Positions 1-10,405 of a stretch of DNA of 64,000 nucleotides are shown in pieces. The stretch is taken from the NCBI GenBank assembly GCA_001600695.1, contig BCKQ01000011.1, positions 348,512 through 412,511 on the forward strand, given 5' to 3'. The notes beneath the pieces were generated by a model, which saw only the letters and a list, made by a program, of their open reading frames with translations, was not told where the DNA came from and made no database searches. Made by a program: the position numbers and the translations under genes. Position 1 is the stretch's first letter; each line of letters starts with the position of its first letter. This stretch comes from Ascoidea asiatica. Lineage: Eukaryota; Ascomycota; Saccharomycetes; Ascoideales; Ascoideaceae.

Positions 1-1998
1 GAAATTAGTAATGAAGATAATAGTAGTATTAATTATGGAACTGGAACTGGTTTATTAGAAAAAATCGCAGGTTCACCAACTTCTCCATTTACTCCAATGA
101 ATCAAACTTATAATAATAAAGCTGGTAATAGATCTTCAATTTATTCTTTAAGTTCATTAAAATATATTCCACCTCCTCCTTCTTTACCAATATCTTCAGG
201 TTCAAGAAATTCATCTCCAATTAATTCAAGACCAAGTTCTCCAATTAGAATATCTCATAATTCTCCAAAAAATAATAGTAATAGTAGTTTAAATATAATT
301 TCAGGTTCTCCTTCAAAAAATAATCAAGATTATAGTCCATTTAATTTTCAATCTAAAAATGTTGTATTAAATAATAATAGCCCAATTAATAATAATAATA
401 ATAATAACCTTAGTGTTAATAATATTAGTCCAAATAGTTCAAATTTTTTACAAAAACCATCATATAGAAAAGGTCATAGATATAAACATTCATCAGTTTC
501 AATGAATTTTTTTCAAGAACCAAAAAAAAGAAAACCATTAAATATTCCGATATCTTTACCAATACCAAATTTTAAAGAGTTTATTGAAATTATGACAATT
601 GATCAAAAAATTCGAGTTGGAATTACAATTTTACATATGATTTTAGCTGGAATTTGTTTTTTAATTGGATTTAAATTTAATTTACTTGATTTAACAATTT
701 TATCACATTTAACATTTTATGATTCTGTTAATAATTTTTTATTCTCTTTAGTTGATATTTTTAAAAGTTTTGAAGTTTGGAATAAATCTTCAATAAAATT
801 ACCTTTTGGATTATCAAGATTAGAATTAATTGTTGGATTTGCATTAAGTATATCATTATGTTATACTGGATTTGATTTATGTACACATTTATTAGAAGAA
901 TTTATTATTGGAATTATTTATGCAGATTTAAATCATAGTCATCATTCTCATGGATTTTCTGGAACTAATGAAGATAATAATAATAATAATAATAATGATT
1001 TTGATAATGAATTTTTAAATGATAACAAAAATGAAAATATTGAAAATAATTTAATTGAACTTGAACATGGTCATGAAAGTGGATTTAATGTTAATTGGTT
1101 TGGATATGAATTATTATTATTATTAATAATGTCATTAACAATTTTAAATTCAAAAGTTTTTGAAAATAATTCAAATAATTTAAATGATATAAATAATATA
1201 AATGGTATAAATAAAAATAAAGAAAAAGATATTGATGAAGTTTTTAATATAAGTGATATTGAAGATGATAGTGATAATAATAGTAGCAGCAATAATAATA
1301 ATATTAATAATATTAATAATATGGGAAATGAAATAAATAAAAAACAGAAAAATAAAATTTTAATAATTATTGAAAAATTTATTATAAATAATTTTAAAAG
1401 AATTGTTAAATTATCAATAAATTTAAATTTTATAAATAATCCAATAAAATTATTAATTTTAATTTATTCAACATATTTAAGTTTTTATCCATATTTAATT
1501 AGAAGATTTGAAACATTTTTTAATTCAATTTCAACATTTCAAACAAGTTTAATTACAATTCTAATTTTATATTTTTCAACATCTTTAGTTAAAAAATTAG
1601 CATTACCATTATTATTATCATATCCAAATGAAAAAAGAAGATTTAAAAGTAATTATAATAATCTTAATTATAATATTAATGATAAAAATAATAATAAAAT
1701 TAATAAAAAAATTGAAAAAGATTCAGATAGTTTTAAAAATGATTTAGATGAAATTAAACTTTATATAATTAATTCAGATAGGTTTAAAAATAATTATAAA
1801 ATTGAAAAAATTTTAATATCTAAAATTAATTATGTTTTATGGATTATTTTAATAAAAATTCAAATGGAAGGAGCAAGTGATGAAGATGAAGTTTCTTTAA
1901 GATATGAAATCACTGATATTACTAAAAATGTTTTAAAAAATAGAGATAGTAATTATTTAAGTGATTTTGAAATAACTGTTGATATTGATAGATATTGA
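1..1998 (+). CDS. ZRG17: Zrg17-like cation diffusion facilitator subunit (5' end cut by window)
   Basis: The reading frame is open to base 1, so the N-terminus lies outside; 665 codons are visible and the first ATG in view is at 97. A Ser/Pro/Asn-rich cytosolic N-terminus leads to the segment GHRYKHSSVSMNFFQEPKKR, which I recall as typical of Zrg17 proteins. About six membrane segments follow, starting near base 610 (IRVGITILHMILAGICFLIG). In the second one (YDSVNNFLFSLVD) the His of the usual HxxxD zinc site is absent. This agrees with the known role of Zrg17 as the non-catalytic partner of Msc2 in the zinc transporter of the ER/early secretory pathway. Asn/Asp-rich inserts swell the loops, and a short His stretch (HSHHSHG) lies in the loop after the third segment. 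The end (IKIQMEGASDEDEVSLRYEI) is well kept. Msc2 itself is the alternative, less likely because the metal site is broken. Confidence 0.72.
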   Translation, partial: EISNEDNSSINYGTGTGLLEKIAGSPTSPFTPMNQTYNNKAGNRSSIYSLSSLKYIPPPPSLPISSGSRNSSPINSRPSSPIRISHNSPKNNSNSSLNIISGSPSKNNQDYSPFNFQSKNVVLNNNSPINNNNNNNLSVNNISPNSSNFLQKPSYRKGHRYKHSSVSMNFFQEPKKRKPLNIPISLPIPNFKEFIEIMTIDQKIRVGITILHMILAGICFLIGFKFNLLDLTILSHLTFYDSVNNFLFSLVDIFKSFEVWNKSSIKLPFGLSRLELIVGFALSISLCYTGFDLCTHLLEEFIIGIIYADLNHSHHSHGFSGTNEDNNNNNNNDFDNEFLNDNKNENIENNLIELEHGHESGFNVNWFGYELLLLLIMSLTILNSKVFENNSNNLNDINNINGINKNKEKDIDEVFNISDIEDDSDNNSSSNNNNINNINNMGNEINKKQKNKILIIIEKFIINNFKRIVKLSINLNFINNPIKLLILIYSTYLSFYPYLIRRFETFFNSISTFQTSLITILILYFSTSLVKKLALPLLLSYPNEKRRFKSNYNNLNYNINDKNNNKINKKIEKDSDSFKNDLDEIKLYIINSDRFKNNYKIEKILISKINYVLWIILIKIQMEGASDEDEVSLRYEITDITKNVLKNRDSNYLSDFEITVDIDRY

Positions 1999-3164
1999 AA
2001 GACAATTTAAATTAATATAGATTTGATAGAATACTAAGAATTGATAATAATAATTCAATGAAACATTTATTTTAATTTTTGAATAAATTGATATTCTGTA
2101 TATTAAATAAAAGTAAAGTTTACCGAAAACTTTGGTAAATGCAGATATAAGCATTTACAGTATAAAAAGTCATTCTACGCATTGAAATGCAGATAAAAAT
2201 TTAAACTTTAAATTGTAACCAGCTCTGTGGGTTTAATATATTTTTGTCCTAAATAATAAATGTCCCACTTTTAATTTAAAATTGCACTAAATTTTTGGGT
2301 AGTCATGTGACTGATTACATAACCGTTGACATAATTTTTAAAAGCCGTTTTCGGTAGTTGCCGCGGCCCGTTTGCGGCTTAGACACGGCGCTGTCTTGAG
2401 GCTGATATTGGCTTGTTTGCATATCATACGCCACGTTCGCCACTGGCAACAGCCGAAAACGAGTCGGAACTTCCAAAAAAAGTGTTTGACGAAACGAGAA
2501 AAAAGCTGTGGAGGTGGAAGAAAAGAGCAAAAGATCAAAAGATCAGAAGAAGATGAAGTTCCACGACATTTCTTTGGAATTCATAGCCTCGAAGAACCAT
2601 TGTTTGTTGTTCAGAAGGTGTTCATGTTGCTCTGATCTTGTTCTGATTTTGTTTTGATCTTCTTCTGGTGTTTTTATTCTTGGTTCTGGTCGAGAAGTTG
2701 TCGATTGAAAACTAGTTGTGGTTGGCAGTGTGCTAAGCAAGTGACCTGGAAAACAAGGTCTGGCTTGATTGTGCTTATCTGACTGGCAAGATAAAGCATG
2801 TTTTAAAAAAAGGATATAAACTAAGGAATTAAGCAATTAGACAATCTTCAAAGAGAATAAAAATAATAAAAAGTGTATTAAGTTTTCAAAATAATCGATC
2901 AAGAGTGTTTTGTTTTACTTGAAAAAAAACTTCAATGGTTTAGTGTTTCTAATAAATAAACAGAATATGAAAAGAAAATTATAAATAACTGAAATATAAT
3001 CATAGTCAAAATATCCATCAAATACATAAATAATTTAAAATATTTTAAAAATCATAAATCATAATTTGTAAATTATTCATTTCTCTTATCGAGTTTCTCT
3101 CATTTCATTTCTCAAAGTAAACTGATAAATAATAATCATAGTAATATAATAATAATATAACATC
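1999..3164. other. Intergenic region with GC-rich island and Cbf1-type site
   Basis: No gene is seen. A GTCCTAAATA box lies at 2246-2255, GTCCCACTTTT at 2262-2272 and an E-box CATGTGAC at 2304-2311 (GTCACATG on the other strand, fitting RTCACRTG). GATTACATAACC follows at 2313-2324. From about 2335 to 2800 the DNA is clearly G+C-richer than the genes on either side. The open frames inside it show no protein family and overlap on both strands, so I read them as accidental. The last 300 bases are A+T-rich promoter and leader for the aminopeptidase gene. Confidence 0.6.
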
Positions 3165-6089
3165 ATGGTAAATGATACAACAATAGATTACTCTCAATTT
3201 CCACTATCAAATAAAAATTTAAATTTGAATTCTGAACTTTCAATTTCTTTAAAAGATTCAAATCTAAAAAATAATTCAATTCTTTCAAATAATATTATAC
3301 CTTTAAATAACTTTATAAATTCAAAACCTTTACTATATGATTTAACTTTAGAAGCCTTAACTTCAAATACTATTAATGATAAAAATGAAAATGAAAATGA
3401 AATTGAAAATAAAGACAATAATGATGATATAAATGAAGAAGATTTGACCTTTAAAGGTTCTGTCCAAATATATATTCAACTATTAGAAAATTTTTATACA
3501 AATAATATATTATCTTTAGATTCTTCAGATTTGAATATAAATTCAATTACTTTAATATTATATTCAAATAATTCAATACCTTTCAATGATTTCAATAATT
3601 TCAATGATTCAAATGATAATATAAAAGAATTTAAAAAATTTAAAATTCCATTAAATTTCATTCAAATTGATAAAAAAAAAAAAAAATTAAATATAAAATT
3701 TCCATTTAATATAATTAATCTTAAAAATTTTCATTTAAATAATAAATTTTTTTCAATTTTAATAAAATTTAATGGAATCTTAAATAATAATTCAATTAAT
3801 GGTTTATCAACTGCAGGTTTTAAAAATTTTATAATATCTGATTTAGAACCTTATTATTGTAAGAAATTTTTTCCATGTTTTGATAATCCAAATTTAAAAT
3901 CAATTTTTAAAATTTCAATAATTACAAATAAAAATTTATCTGTTTTATCAAATATGAATATAAATTCAATTAAATTCTTCAATTCAAATAATAATAAATT
4001 AGTAAAATTTAATAAAACTCCAATAATGCCAACTTATATATTAGCAATAATTATTGGTGATTTAAATTATTATAATTATAATAATTATAAAATTCCAATA
4101 AATATTTATTACTTAAATTCTTTTAATTTAATTAAAAATTCAGGTATCTTTCAAGATTTAGAAACTTTAAAAATCTTAAAAAACTTAAATTTAAATGAAA
4201 ATAAAAATTCAATAAATGAAAAGTATCTAAAACCCATTTGTCAAGTAGCTGAATATTCTTTAAAATTCTTTTCAGACAAATTAGAAATAAATTATAATAT
4301 GCCACATTTAAATTTCGCAATTATACCACAATATCCAGGTGCAATGGAAAATTATGGTTTAATTTTTTCTCATTCAAGAATTTTAATAGAAAATAAAAAT
4401 TTCAATTTAAAAGATTTTAATAGTAATGATTTTTTATTTTATTCTCCTTTAAAAAATAGAATTGAATTAATAACTCATGAAATTTCTCATCAATGGTTTG
4501 GAAATTTAGTTACTTTAAATACTTGGAATGATTTATGGTTAAATGAAGGTTTTGCAACTTTTATGAAATGGTTTTTGATTAAAAATTTATATCCAAAATG
4601 GAAGGTTGATCAGGAATTTATTTTTCGTTCTTTAAAATTGATTTTTTCTATTGATTCTTCAAGTTATACTCATCCTGTACTTTTAAATTTAGATTTGAAT
4701 GAAAATGAAAATATAAATCAATATTTTGATAATATTGTTTATATAAAAGGTTGTGTCATTTTAAAAATGATATTTTATTGGCTTGGAGAAGATTTATTTT
4801 TATCTACAATTACAAATTATTTAAATCATTATAAATATAAAAATATTGATACTTTTGAATTTTTAAATCATTTAACTGAAATTTCAAAAAAGGATATTAA
4901 ATCTGTTTTTACTCCTTGGCTAACTAAAACAGGTTATCCTGTAATTCATGTACATGAGTATTCAAATAAATTATTACTAAAACAATCAAGATTTATTAGA
5001 GAATATAGCAACTTAAATGAAAATGAAAATGAAAATGAAAATAAAAATATTAATCAAACTGATATATACCCGTGTCTATTAAGACTAAAAACTAAAAATG
5101 AATTAAATAATGATATCATTTTTAACCAACAAGAAATGATGATTGAAGTAAATTCTTTATCTGATTTCAAATTAAATTATAAACATATAGGATTATTTAG
5201 GACATGTTATGAACCTGAAAGATGGGAAAAGCTAGGTAAGCTTGCTTTAAAAAGTGATTTTTTATCATCTGAAGATAGAATAGGATTGGTGAGTGATGCC
5301 TATAGTTTAGGGGAATCAGGGTATTGTTCTATAATAAATTTTTTCAATTTAATTAAAGATTGGAAACAAGAAAAAGAAAATTTTGTTTGGCTTGAAATTT
5401 TGGAAAAATTAGATGAAATAGGTACAAACTTATTTTGGTTATCAAAAGAATTATCTAATGGATTCAGTAAATTTGTCTTAAACTTAATATCCAATCATCG
5501 AAAACCTTTATGTGAGATAATAGAGAATCAAAAAGTTGCTAATCAGTTGGATATTGAATTCTTAAAAGCTCATATATATGCAAATGATATGTCGATCTTA
5601 AAGGAGGCTGAAAATTTGTTTTGTGAAAAATTTGATATGGTAATCGATCTTCCTCCTAATATTAGGGCCTTGATACTTCAAGCAGTGGCCATTGGAAATA
5701 AAAATTGTCATTATCAAACATTGTATGATTTATTAATTTCTTCTAACGATCCAGAGATCAAATTAACAACTCTTAGAAACCTTGCAATGTTTCAGTCCAA
5801 AGAATTGGTTGATAGGACTTTGGGAGTTGTAGTTGTTTCTTGTAAAGACCGATGTGAATCAAGAGCAATAATTAATGGATTAATGTGTCATAAGGAAGGT
5901 AGAATAGGTCTCAGTTCTTGGATGATAAAGAACGAGAAAACATTCACGAAATTGTCCAAATTGTGTCCAGAATTCTCACAAACTCTTAAAAAAAATATTT
6001 CTCAATTTGAAAAAGATGATCTTAAATTTGAGAATATTTGCATGGATATAAAGAATTGGTTAGTTGAAAATAAGTATATTTCTACATAA
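3165..6089 (+). CDS. AAP1: M1-family zinc aminopeptidase (Aap1/Ape2 type)
   Basis: A 974-residue neutral aminopeptidase that removes N-terminal residues from peptides. The exopeptidase motif GAMENYG is at residues 392-398. The zinc site HEISH is at 438-442, followed after 18 residues by the third ligand E461. The transition-state Tyr is Y526 (NIVYIKG). The C-terminal ERAP1-like helical domain is well conserved (ERWEKLGKLALKSDFLSSED onward). The protein is longer than I recall for Aap1 (about 856) because of Asn/Glu-rich inserts, mainly in the N-terminal beta domain (around residues 70-95) and near residue 625. There is no signal peptide, so it is probably cytosolic. The usual start of the family (PLLYDLTLEALT here) sits near residue 56, after an extension of its own. 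The last third is less A+T-rich than the first two thirds. Whether it matches AAP1 or APE2 cannot be decided by eye. Confidence 0.9.
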   Translation: MVNDTTIDYSQFPLSNKNLNLNSELSISLKDSNLKNNSILSNNIIPLNNFINSKPLLYDLTLEALTSNTINDKNENENEIENKDNNDDINEEDLTFKGSVQIYIQLLENFYTNNILSLDSSDLNINSITLILYSNNSIPFNDFNNFNDSNDNIKEFKKFKIPLNFIQIDKKKKKLNIKFPFNIINLKNFHLNNKFFSILIKFNGILNNNSINGLSTAGFKNFIISDLEPYYCKKFFPCFDNPNLKSIFKISIITNKNLSVLSNMNINSIKFFNSNNNKLVKFNKTPIMPTYILAIIIGDLNYYNYNNYKIPINIYYLNSFNLIKNSGIFQDLETLKILKNLNLNENKNSINEKYLKPICQVAEYSLKFFSDKLEINYNMPHLNFAIIPQYPGAMENYGLIFSHSRILIENKNFNLKDFNSNDFLFYSPLKNRIELITHEISHQWFGNLVTLNTWNDLWLNEGFATFMKWFLIKNLYPKWKVDQEFIFRSLKLIFSIDSSSYTHPVLLNLDLNENENINQYFDNIVYIKGCVILKMIFYWLGEDLFLSTITNYLNHYKYKNIDTFEFLNHLTEISKKDIKSVFTPWLTKTGYPVIHVHEYSNKLLLKQSRFIREYSNLNENENENENKNINQTDIYPCLLRLKTKNELNNDIIFNQQEMMIEVNSLSDFKLNYKHIGLFRTCYEPERWEKLGKLALKSDFLSSEDRIGLVSDAYSLGESGYCSIINFFNLIKDWKQEKENFVWLEILEKLDEIGTNLFWLSKELSNGFSKFVLNLISNHRKPLCEIIENQKVANQLDIEFLKAHIYANDMSILKEAENLFCEKFDMVIDLPPNIRALILQAVAIGNKNCHYQTLYDLLISSNDPEIKLTTLRNLAMFQSKELVDRTLGVVVVSCKDRCESRAIINGLMCHKEGRIGLSSWMIKNEKTFTKLSKLCPEFSQTLKKNISQFEKDDLKFENICMDIKNWLVENKYIST

Positions 6090-6766
6090 TTGATCATTTT
6101 ATTTTCCCACATGTTTTTTTTCAATGAATTGGATGTTTTAATTTTTTTATATTTTTGATAAGCTGAGCAGTGTTTTTTTCTATTTGATGCATTTTTTTTT
6201 CTAATATATAAAAGCTTTTACGCTGCAAATGAAATAAAAAAATTCTTTCAAAATATTGAACATGCGTACAAAACCAATTGTATTCTGGCAAACTATTAAA
6301 TGATTTGTGTATATAAAATACAAATTTTGTCTATTCGAAATGTTCTGAAATATAGAATTAAGAGTCAAATATAAAACAACTCCAAAAGAAACTATTCATA
6401 GTATTGTATAATCTAAAATAAAAAAAAATAAAAATAAAAATAGCCTCAATAACGTTCGTTACCCATAATCTAAGAACAGATAAAATGAAGATTATGCGTA
6501 CCGAATTAATCATATTCTTCGGGGGTAAACATTACATAAACAAACTAGCAAAAAAAGCAGAAAATTGGCTAAAAAAAGACATAAAAGCATCGACAAAGAG
6601 AATTTAAATGTTGTATTAAACCTTAAAGGTGATCATTAGAATATAAAATTACAAATTATCAGCAAAAATAAATATAAATTATTGAGCTTATTGAAAATCT
6701 TCCAAAATCAGATAATGATAAGAAAAAAAAAATATCTCACTTAATAGTAGATAGTTTAATCATTAA
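6090..6766. other. Convergent 3' intergenic region
   Basis: A+T-rich spacer between the ends of the aminopeptidase (+) and HSF-family (-) genes. It has T-runs just after the aminopeptidase stop and A-rich tracts toward the HSF gene, as expected for 3' processing. I see no gene or structured element in it. Confidence 0.5.
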
Positions 6767-9700
6767 TTAATCCTTTAATTTCCTTCTTTTATCTTGTTCA
6801 TATTCAGAATCTGAAGTTTTGTCAATAATTGATGATATAGACCCTTTCTTTGGAAGTTCGCTTTTTTCTTCCTTTCTAGTGGAATCTTTACTGATTAAAC
6901 TAGAGAGAGGAGGAAGACGACCAGTACGCGAAAATGAGTCAGACGACGGCATGCTTAGTCCACTGGATGGTGATATTAATGGAGGAAAAGCAAAACTACT
7001 TGCTGCAGAGCTCATTGATGACTTATTTGAAAATATTGAAGTATTATTAGTTGAAGTGGAAGATAATGAAGATATCTGGATATTGTCATCTTTATGTAAC
7101 TCAATTAAAGAATTACGAACGTTATTTGATGAGTTATTTTTGAATCCTTGACTTAACTCTTCAATAGAAGGTAAAACTACTTTCTTTGAATTTTGAAATT
7201 GAGAATAAGCTTGAAAGCTTGTTTCTCTTGGGATCTCTAGAGAGCCTTGTTTCTCTTTTTCTATAATTGCATTTTGTTGATTCTTTTTCTTAGTTTCATT
7301 AATGTCAGGATCCTCTTCATCAGAGCTATTGAGAATATTACTAATACTAGCTGGGTTTTTAGTATGACGGTTAGAGCTCAGAGTTATCAAGGGTGAGCGA
7401 GAAGTTGTTGAATGTCGAAGTGAAGAGCCTGAATCAAAAGATCTTTGATTGGATATAAAATTTGTTTCTAATTGTGGTAAACTGCTAAAACTTCCAAGTC
7501 TAGATTGATCTAAGTTAACAAACGGCTTTGATGCATGTTTTGGGTAAGGCATAGATTGAGTAGATGAAGTTCTTAGAGTATTTAAACTCTCAGAAGAAAA
7601 AGCTCTGGAATTAACAGGACGAGGTGGAGTATCTCTAGAAGAATGTAATATTGGAAATGTAGGAGAACTATCCGAGTTGATATTTCCAGAAATATTTGGA
7701 TGAAAATGAGAAACTGAGGGAACTGTGAGAGAATTGGAAAAGGGATTTGGAGCCAAAGGATCTACAACTGATTGAATTCTTGTTCTACTAGATGTTGATT
7801 CAAACATTGGAGATTTTCCTCTATCCGATATATCAGTGATAGCAGACTTAAACTTAGGCTTATGAAAAAATAAAGGAGAAGGTGTTGGAGTCCGAGTTCG
7901 TCTAATAGGAGGACGCTCTGTTTCTTCACTTTCATTATCATCATTTATTTTTGGGTTATTATCAGTCGGTGGGGCCTTTTCCACTTGTATTTGAAGCTGA
8001 ACCTTTTCCTTAGGTTCTTGTTGGTTTATCGTGGTCGATATCTTATTGGAATAATAAGGAAGAGGATTCATGTGTGGCTCTGACTGCCATAATTTTTGAT
8101 CTTGATTATGTGCTGCAAACTCTTTATAAGGTGGAATAGTTGGTTGAGATTTTGTTTGACCTTGACTTTGGGTGTTTGTATAATATTGCATAGAAGTCTG
8201 TCTTTTTGGCTCTGGAGACTTTGTTAAAATCTGAGATATTGAAGTAATTCTCTGTGGCTCAAAATCCGGCTGAGATTTTTTGCTTTGATTTTGCTGAAGT
8301 TTCTCTTCTTGCAACTGATACGGCTGTTGAGATTGTGGATGAGATGTAAACTGGTATTTAGGTGGTTCCTGTTGTTGATATTTTTGATATTTTTGATATT
8401 GTTGATATTGTTGATTTTGCTGACTTTGCTGATTTGGTTGGCTTTGCATAGTTTGCTGGATTTGCTGAAGTTTTTGATCTTGATAAGAAATTCGAGTTAA
8501 TCTAGAATCTAAGGATTCGGCCCTAGTTGATAGATTTTTACTTATCGATGTAATTTCGTTAAATCCTTCGGATGGAATACTTTTTATGACGGGTTCCAAA
8601 GTTGGTAATGATTTTGCAAATTTGTATACTTCACCAGATATATTTCTTACTTCATCATGAAATTTATCAATGGTGGAAGATAAAAATGTTTGCTTGGACT
8701 CCATTTGATCAGACATTGATTTTACATTCATATATGAAGATTTTTCATTGTTTATAAACTCTTGATTTTCTTTATATTTTTGTGGTGGAGGCCTGAAAAA
8801 TTGTTGTTGTGCAGGAGTGTTATATACTTCTTGTTTTGGTTGCATATATCTATTATCAGATTGAGGATTAAATTCTCTATTCTGTATTTGAGGCAATGAA
8901 TTATTTTGTTGTGGAATTTGCTGAACATACTGCTGTTCTTGATATTTCATAACTGGCTGTTGTTGATTTGGTTGTGAAATTGGTTGTGGAATTGGCTGTG
9001 ATATTTGTTGTGAGGTGGATTGTTGTTGAATTGGTTGGTAAGATATTGGTTGTTGTGATATCAGCTCTTGTCGTTGAAATTGATTAGGATTAGAATGAAA
9101 AGGGGTTTGTTCTCTAGATCCAACTAATATAGGTTGCATTGAAGATTGAACTTGGTTTTGAGGATGAATCTGTTGAAAGGTTTGAACATGGGAATAACTT
9201 TGGCTAGGTGTTACTCTTTGATGAGAAGACAAACCTTGCATAAGCTGGGGATTTTGATATTGTGGTTGGGATTGTGATCGTAATTGTTGCTGTTCATATA
9301 ACTGCTGTTGTTCGTAAAGCTGCTGTTGCTCATATTGTCGTTGTTGTTCATATTGTTGTTGTTGTTGTTGTTGTTGTAATTCCATCTGTTGTGAATGTGA
9401 TGGGGTAATATGTTGAACCTGATGAATCTGTGGTTGATCTTTTATATATGTATAAGAAGGAGTATAAGTTGTATAATTTGATGTTTGATAATGCTTGAAT
9501 GACTGATTTGAAGTTTCAATCGGTTGATGGTGCTGCTGTTGTTGCTGTTGTTGATATATTAACTGTTGTTGTTGCATATGCTGCATCGATGTTCCAGGAA
9601 TATTCTGTTGCAGTTGTTGCTGCTGATGTGGAGGAATTTGAATCTGTTGATAAAATTGAGGTGGAGGAATTTGATATTGATTTGATTGTTGAAGATGTGT

Positions 9701-10405
9701 CGGTATATTTTGTTGTAATAATTGACCTTGAATTGGAGTATGAGTGAAAAGTATCAGATCTGTATTACTTCTTGATCTTGAACCTCTTGAATTTGGAGGT
9801 TGTTTTCTTTTAATTTGAGCTAAACTTGCTATATCATCTTTTCTAAACAATTTACTACTATGTTGAAATTCCCAAATTTTATTAGAACTATTATTATCAG
9901 ATTTTTTTTTTGAATTTGAACTTGAACTAGTATTTGTAGAATTTACTATTGGAATTGTTGGTGTTGCTGATGATGGAGCTTCTAAATTTAAAATTTCAAG
10001 ATTATCAGTTGGACCAGAAATTTTATGAAATCCATACATATGTAATTGTCTTACAAAACTTGCAACATTTTTATGATTGAAATAACTTGTTAAAGCTTCA
10101 GAGAATTCTGAACTTGGACGTAAAGCAAAAGTTCCATCTTTAGGTTCTCTTGACCACCATAATAAATGTTTTAACAGAGGATCACTTAGCATTGAATGTA
10201 ATTTATATATGAAAGCACTTTTCTTCTTTTCAGCTTTACCAGCTGCTTGTGATTGAGATTCATCTAAGTTAGGTTCTTCAAATTGAACAGTTGCTGGAGG
10301 TAATGAAGATTTAGATGGTTTTTTTTGAGGTTCTTTTGAATTTTTATTTGTTTTGTTATTTTTATTTTTATTTTTGTTTTTATTTTTACTATTATTATCA
10401 GGCAT
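6767..10405 (-). CDS. HSF-family transcription factor, Gln-rich (Sfl1/Mga1-like)
   Basis: A 1212-residue nuclear regulator. The winged-helix HSF DNA-binding domain runs from about residue 64 (FIYKLHSMLSDP) through the recognition helix ASFVRQLHMYGFHK (115-128). It ends at KIWEFQHSSKLFRKDD (near 177) after an insert of about 45 residues in the wing region. The WW pair and LHMYGFHK fit the Sfl1/Mga1 branch better than Hsf1. The N-terminus is Lys/Asn-rich. After the domain come long Gln-rich stretches (about 230-560 and 650-740), a possible helical segment near 590-650, and a Ser/Pro-rich C-terminus ending in a basic patch (DKRRKLKD). Base composition is richer than its neighbours. It has four in-frame CTG codons, one inside the DNA-binding domain (residue 77). 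Sfl1-type factors control cell-surface and filamentation genes in yeasts; that role is inferred only. Confidence 0.85.
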   Translation of the reverse strand: MPDNNSKNKNKNKNKNNKTNKNSKEPQKKPSKSSLPPATVQFEEPNLDESQSQAAGKAEKKKSAFIYKLHSMLSDPLLKHLLWWSREPKDGTFALRPSSEFSEALTSYFNHKNVASFVRQLHMYGFHKISGPTDNLEILNLEAPSSATPTIPIVNSTNTSSSSNSKKKSDNNSSNKIWEFQHSSKLFRKDDIASLAQIKRKQPPNSRGSRSRSNTDLILFTHTPIQGQLLQQNIPTHLQQSNQYQIPPPQFYQQIQIPPHQQQQLQQNIPGTSMQHMQQQQLIYQQQQQQQHHQPIETSNQSFKHYQTSNYTTYTPSYTYIKDQPQIHQVQHITPSHSQQMELQQQQQQQQYEQQRQYEQQQLYEQQQLYEQQQLRSQSQPQYQNPQLMQGLSSHQRVTPSQSYSHVQTFQQIHPQNQVQSSMQPILVGSREQTPFHSNPNQFQRQELISQQPISYQPIQQQSTSQQISQPIPQPISQPNQQQPVMKYQEQQYVQQIPQQNNSLPQIQNREFNPQSDNRYMQPKQEVYNTPAQQQFFRPPPQKYKENQEFINNEKSSYMNVKSMSDQMESKQTFLSSTIDKFHDEVRNISGEVYKFAKSLPTLEPVIKSIPSEGFNEITSISKNLSTRAESLDSRLTRISYQDQKLQQIQQTMQSQPNQQSQQNQQYQQYQKYQKYQQQEPPKYQFTSHPQSQQPYQLQEEKLQQNQSKKSQPDFEPQRITSISQILTKSPEPKRQTSMQYYTNTQSQGQTKSQPTIPPYKEFAAHNQDQKLWQSEPHMNPLPYYSNKISTTINQQEPKEKVQLQIQVEKAPPTDNNPKINDDNESEETERPPIRRTRTPTPSPLFFHKPKFKSAITDISDRGKSPMFESTSSRTRIQSVVDPLAPNPFSNSLTVPSVSHFHPNISGNINSDSSPTFPILHSSRDTPPRPVNSRAFSSESLNTLRTSSTQSMPYPKHASKPFVNLDQSRLGSFSSLPQLETNFISNQRSFDSGSSLRHSTTSRSPLITLSSNRHTKNPASISNILNSSDEEDPDINETKKKNQQNAIIEKEKQGSLEIPRETSFQAYSQFQNSKKVVLPSIEELSQGFKNNSSNNVRNSLIELHKDDNIQISSLSSTSTNNTSIFSNKSSMSSAASSFAFPPLISPSSGLSMPSSDSFSRTGRLPPLSSLISKDSTRKEEKSELPKKGSISSIIDKTSDSEYEQDKRRKLKD

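Noticed and set aside
1-1998. Assignment as Msc2 instead of Zrg17
   Set aside because: The second membrane span lacks the HxxxD metal site that Msc2 keeps, and the GHRYKHSSVSMNFF segment fits Zrg17.
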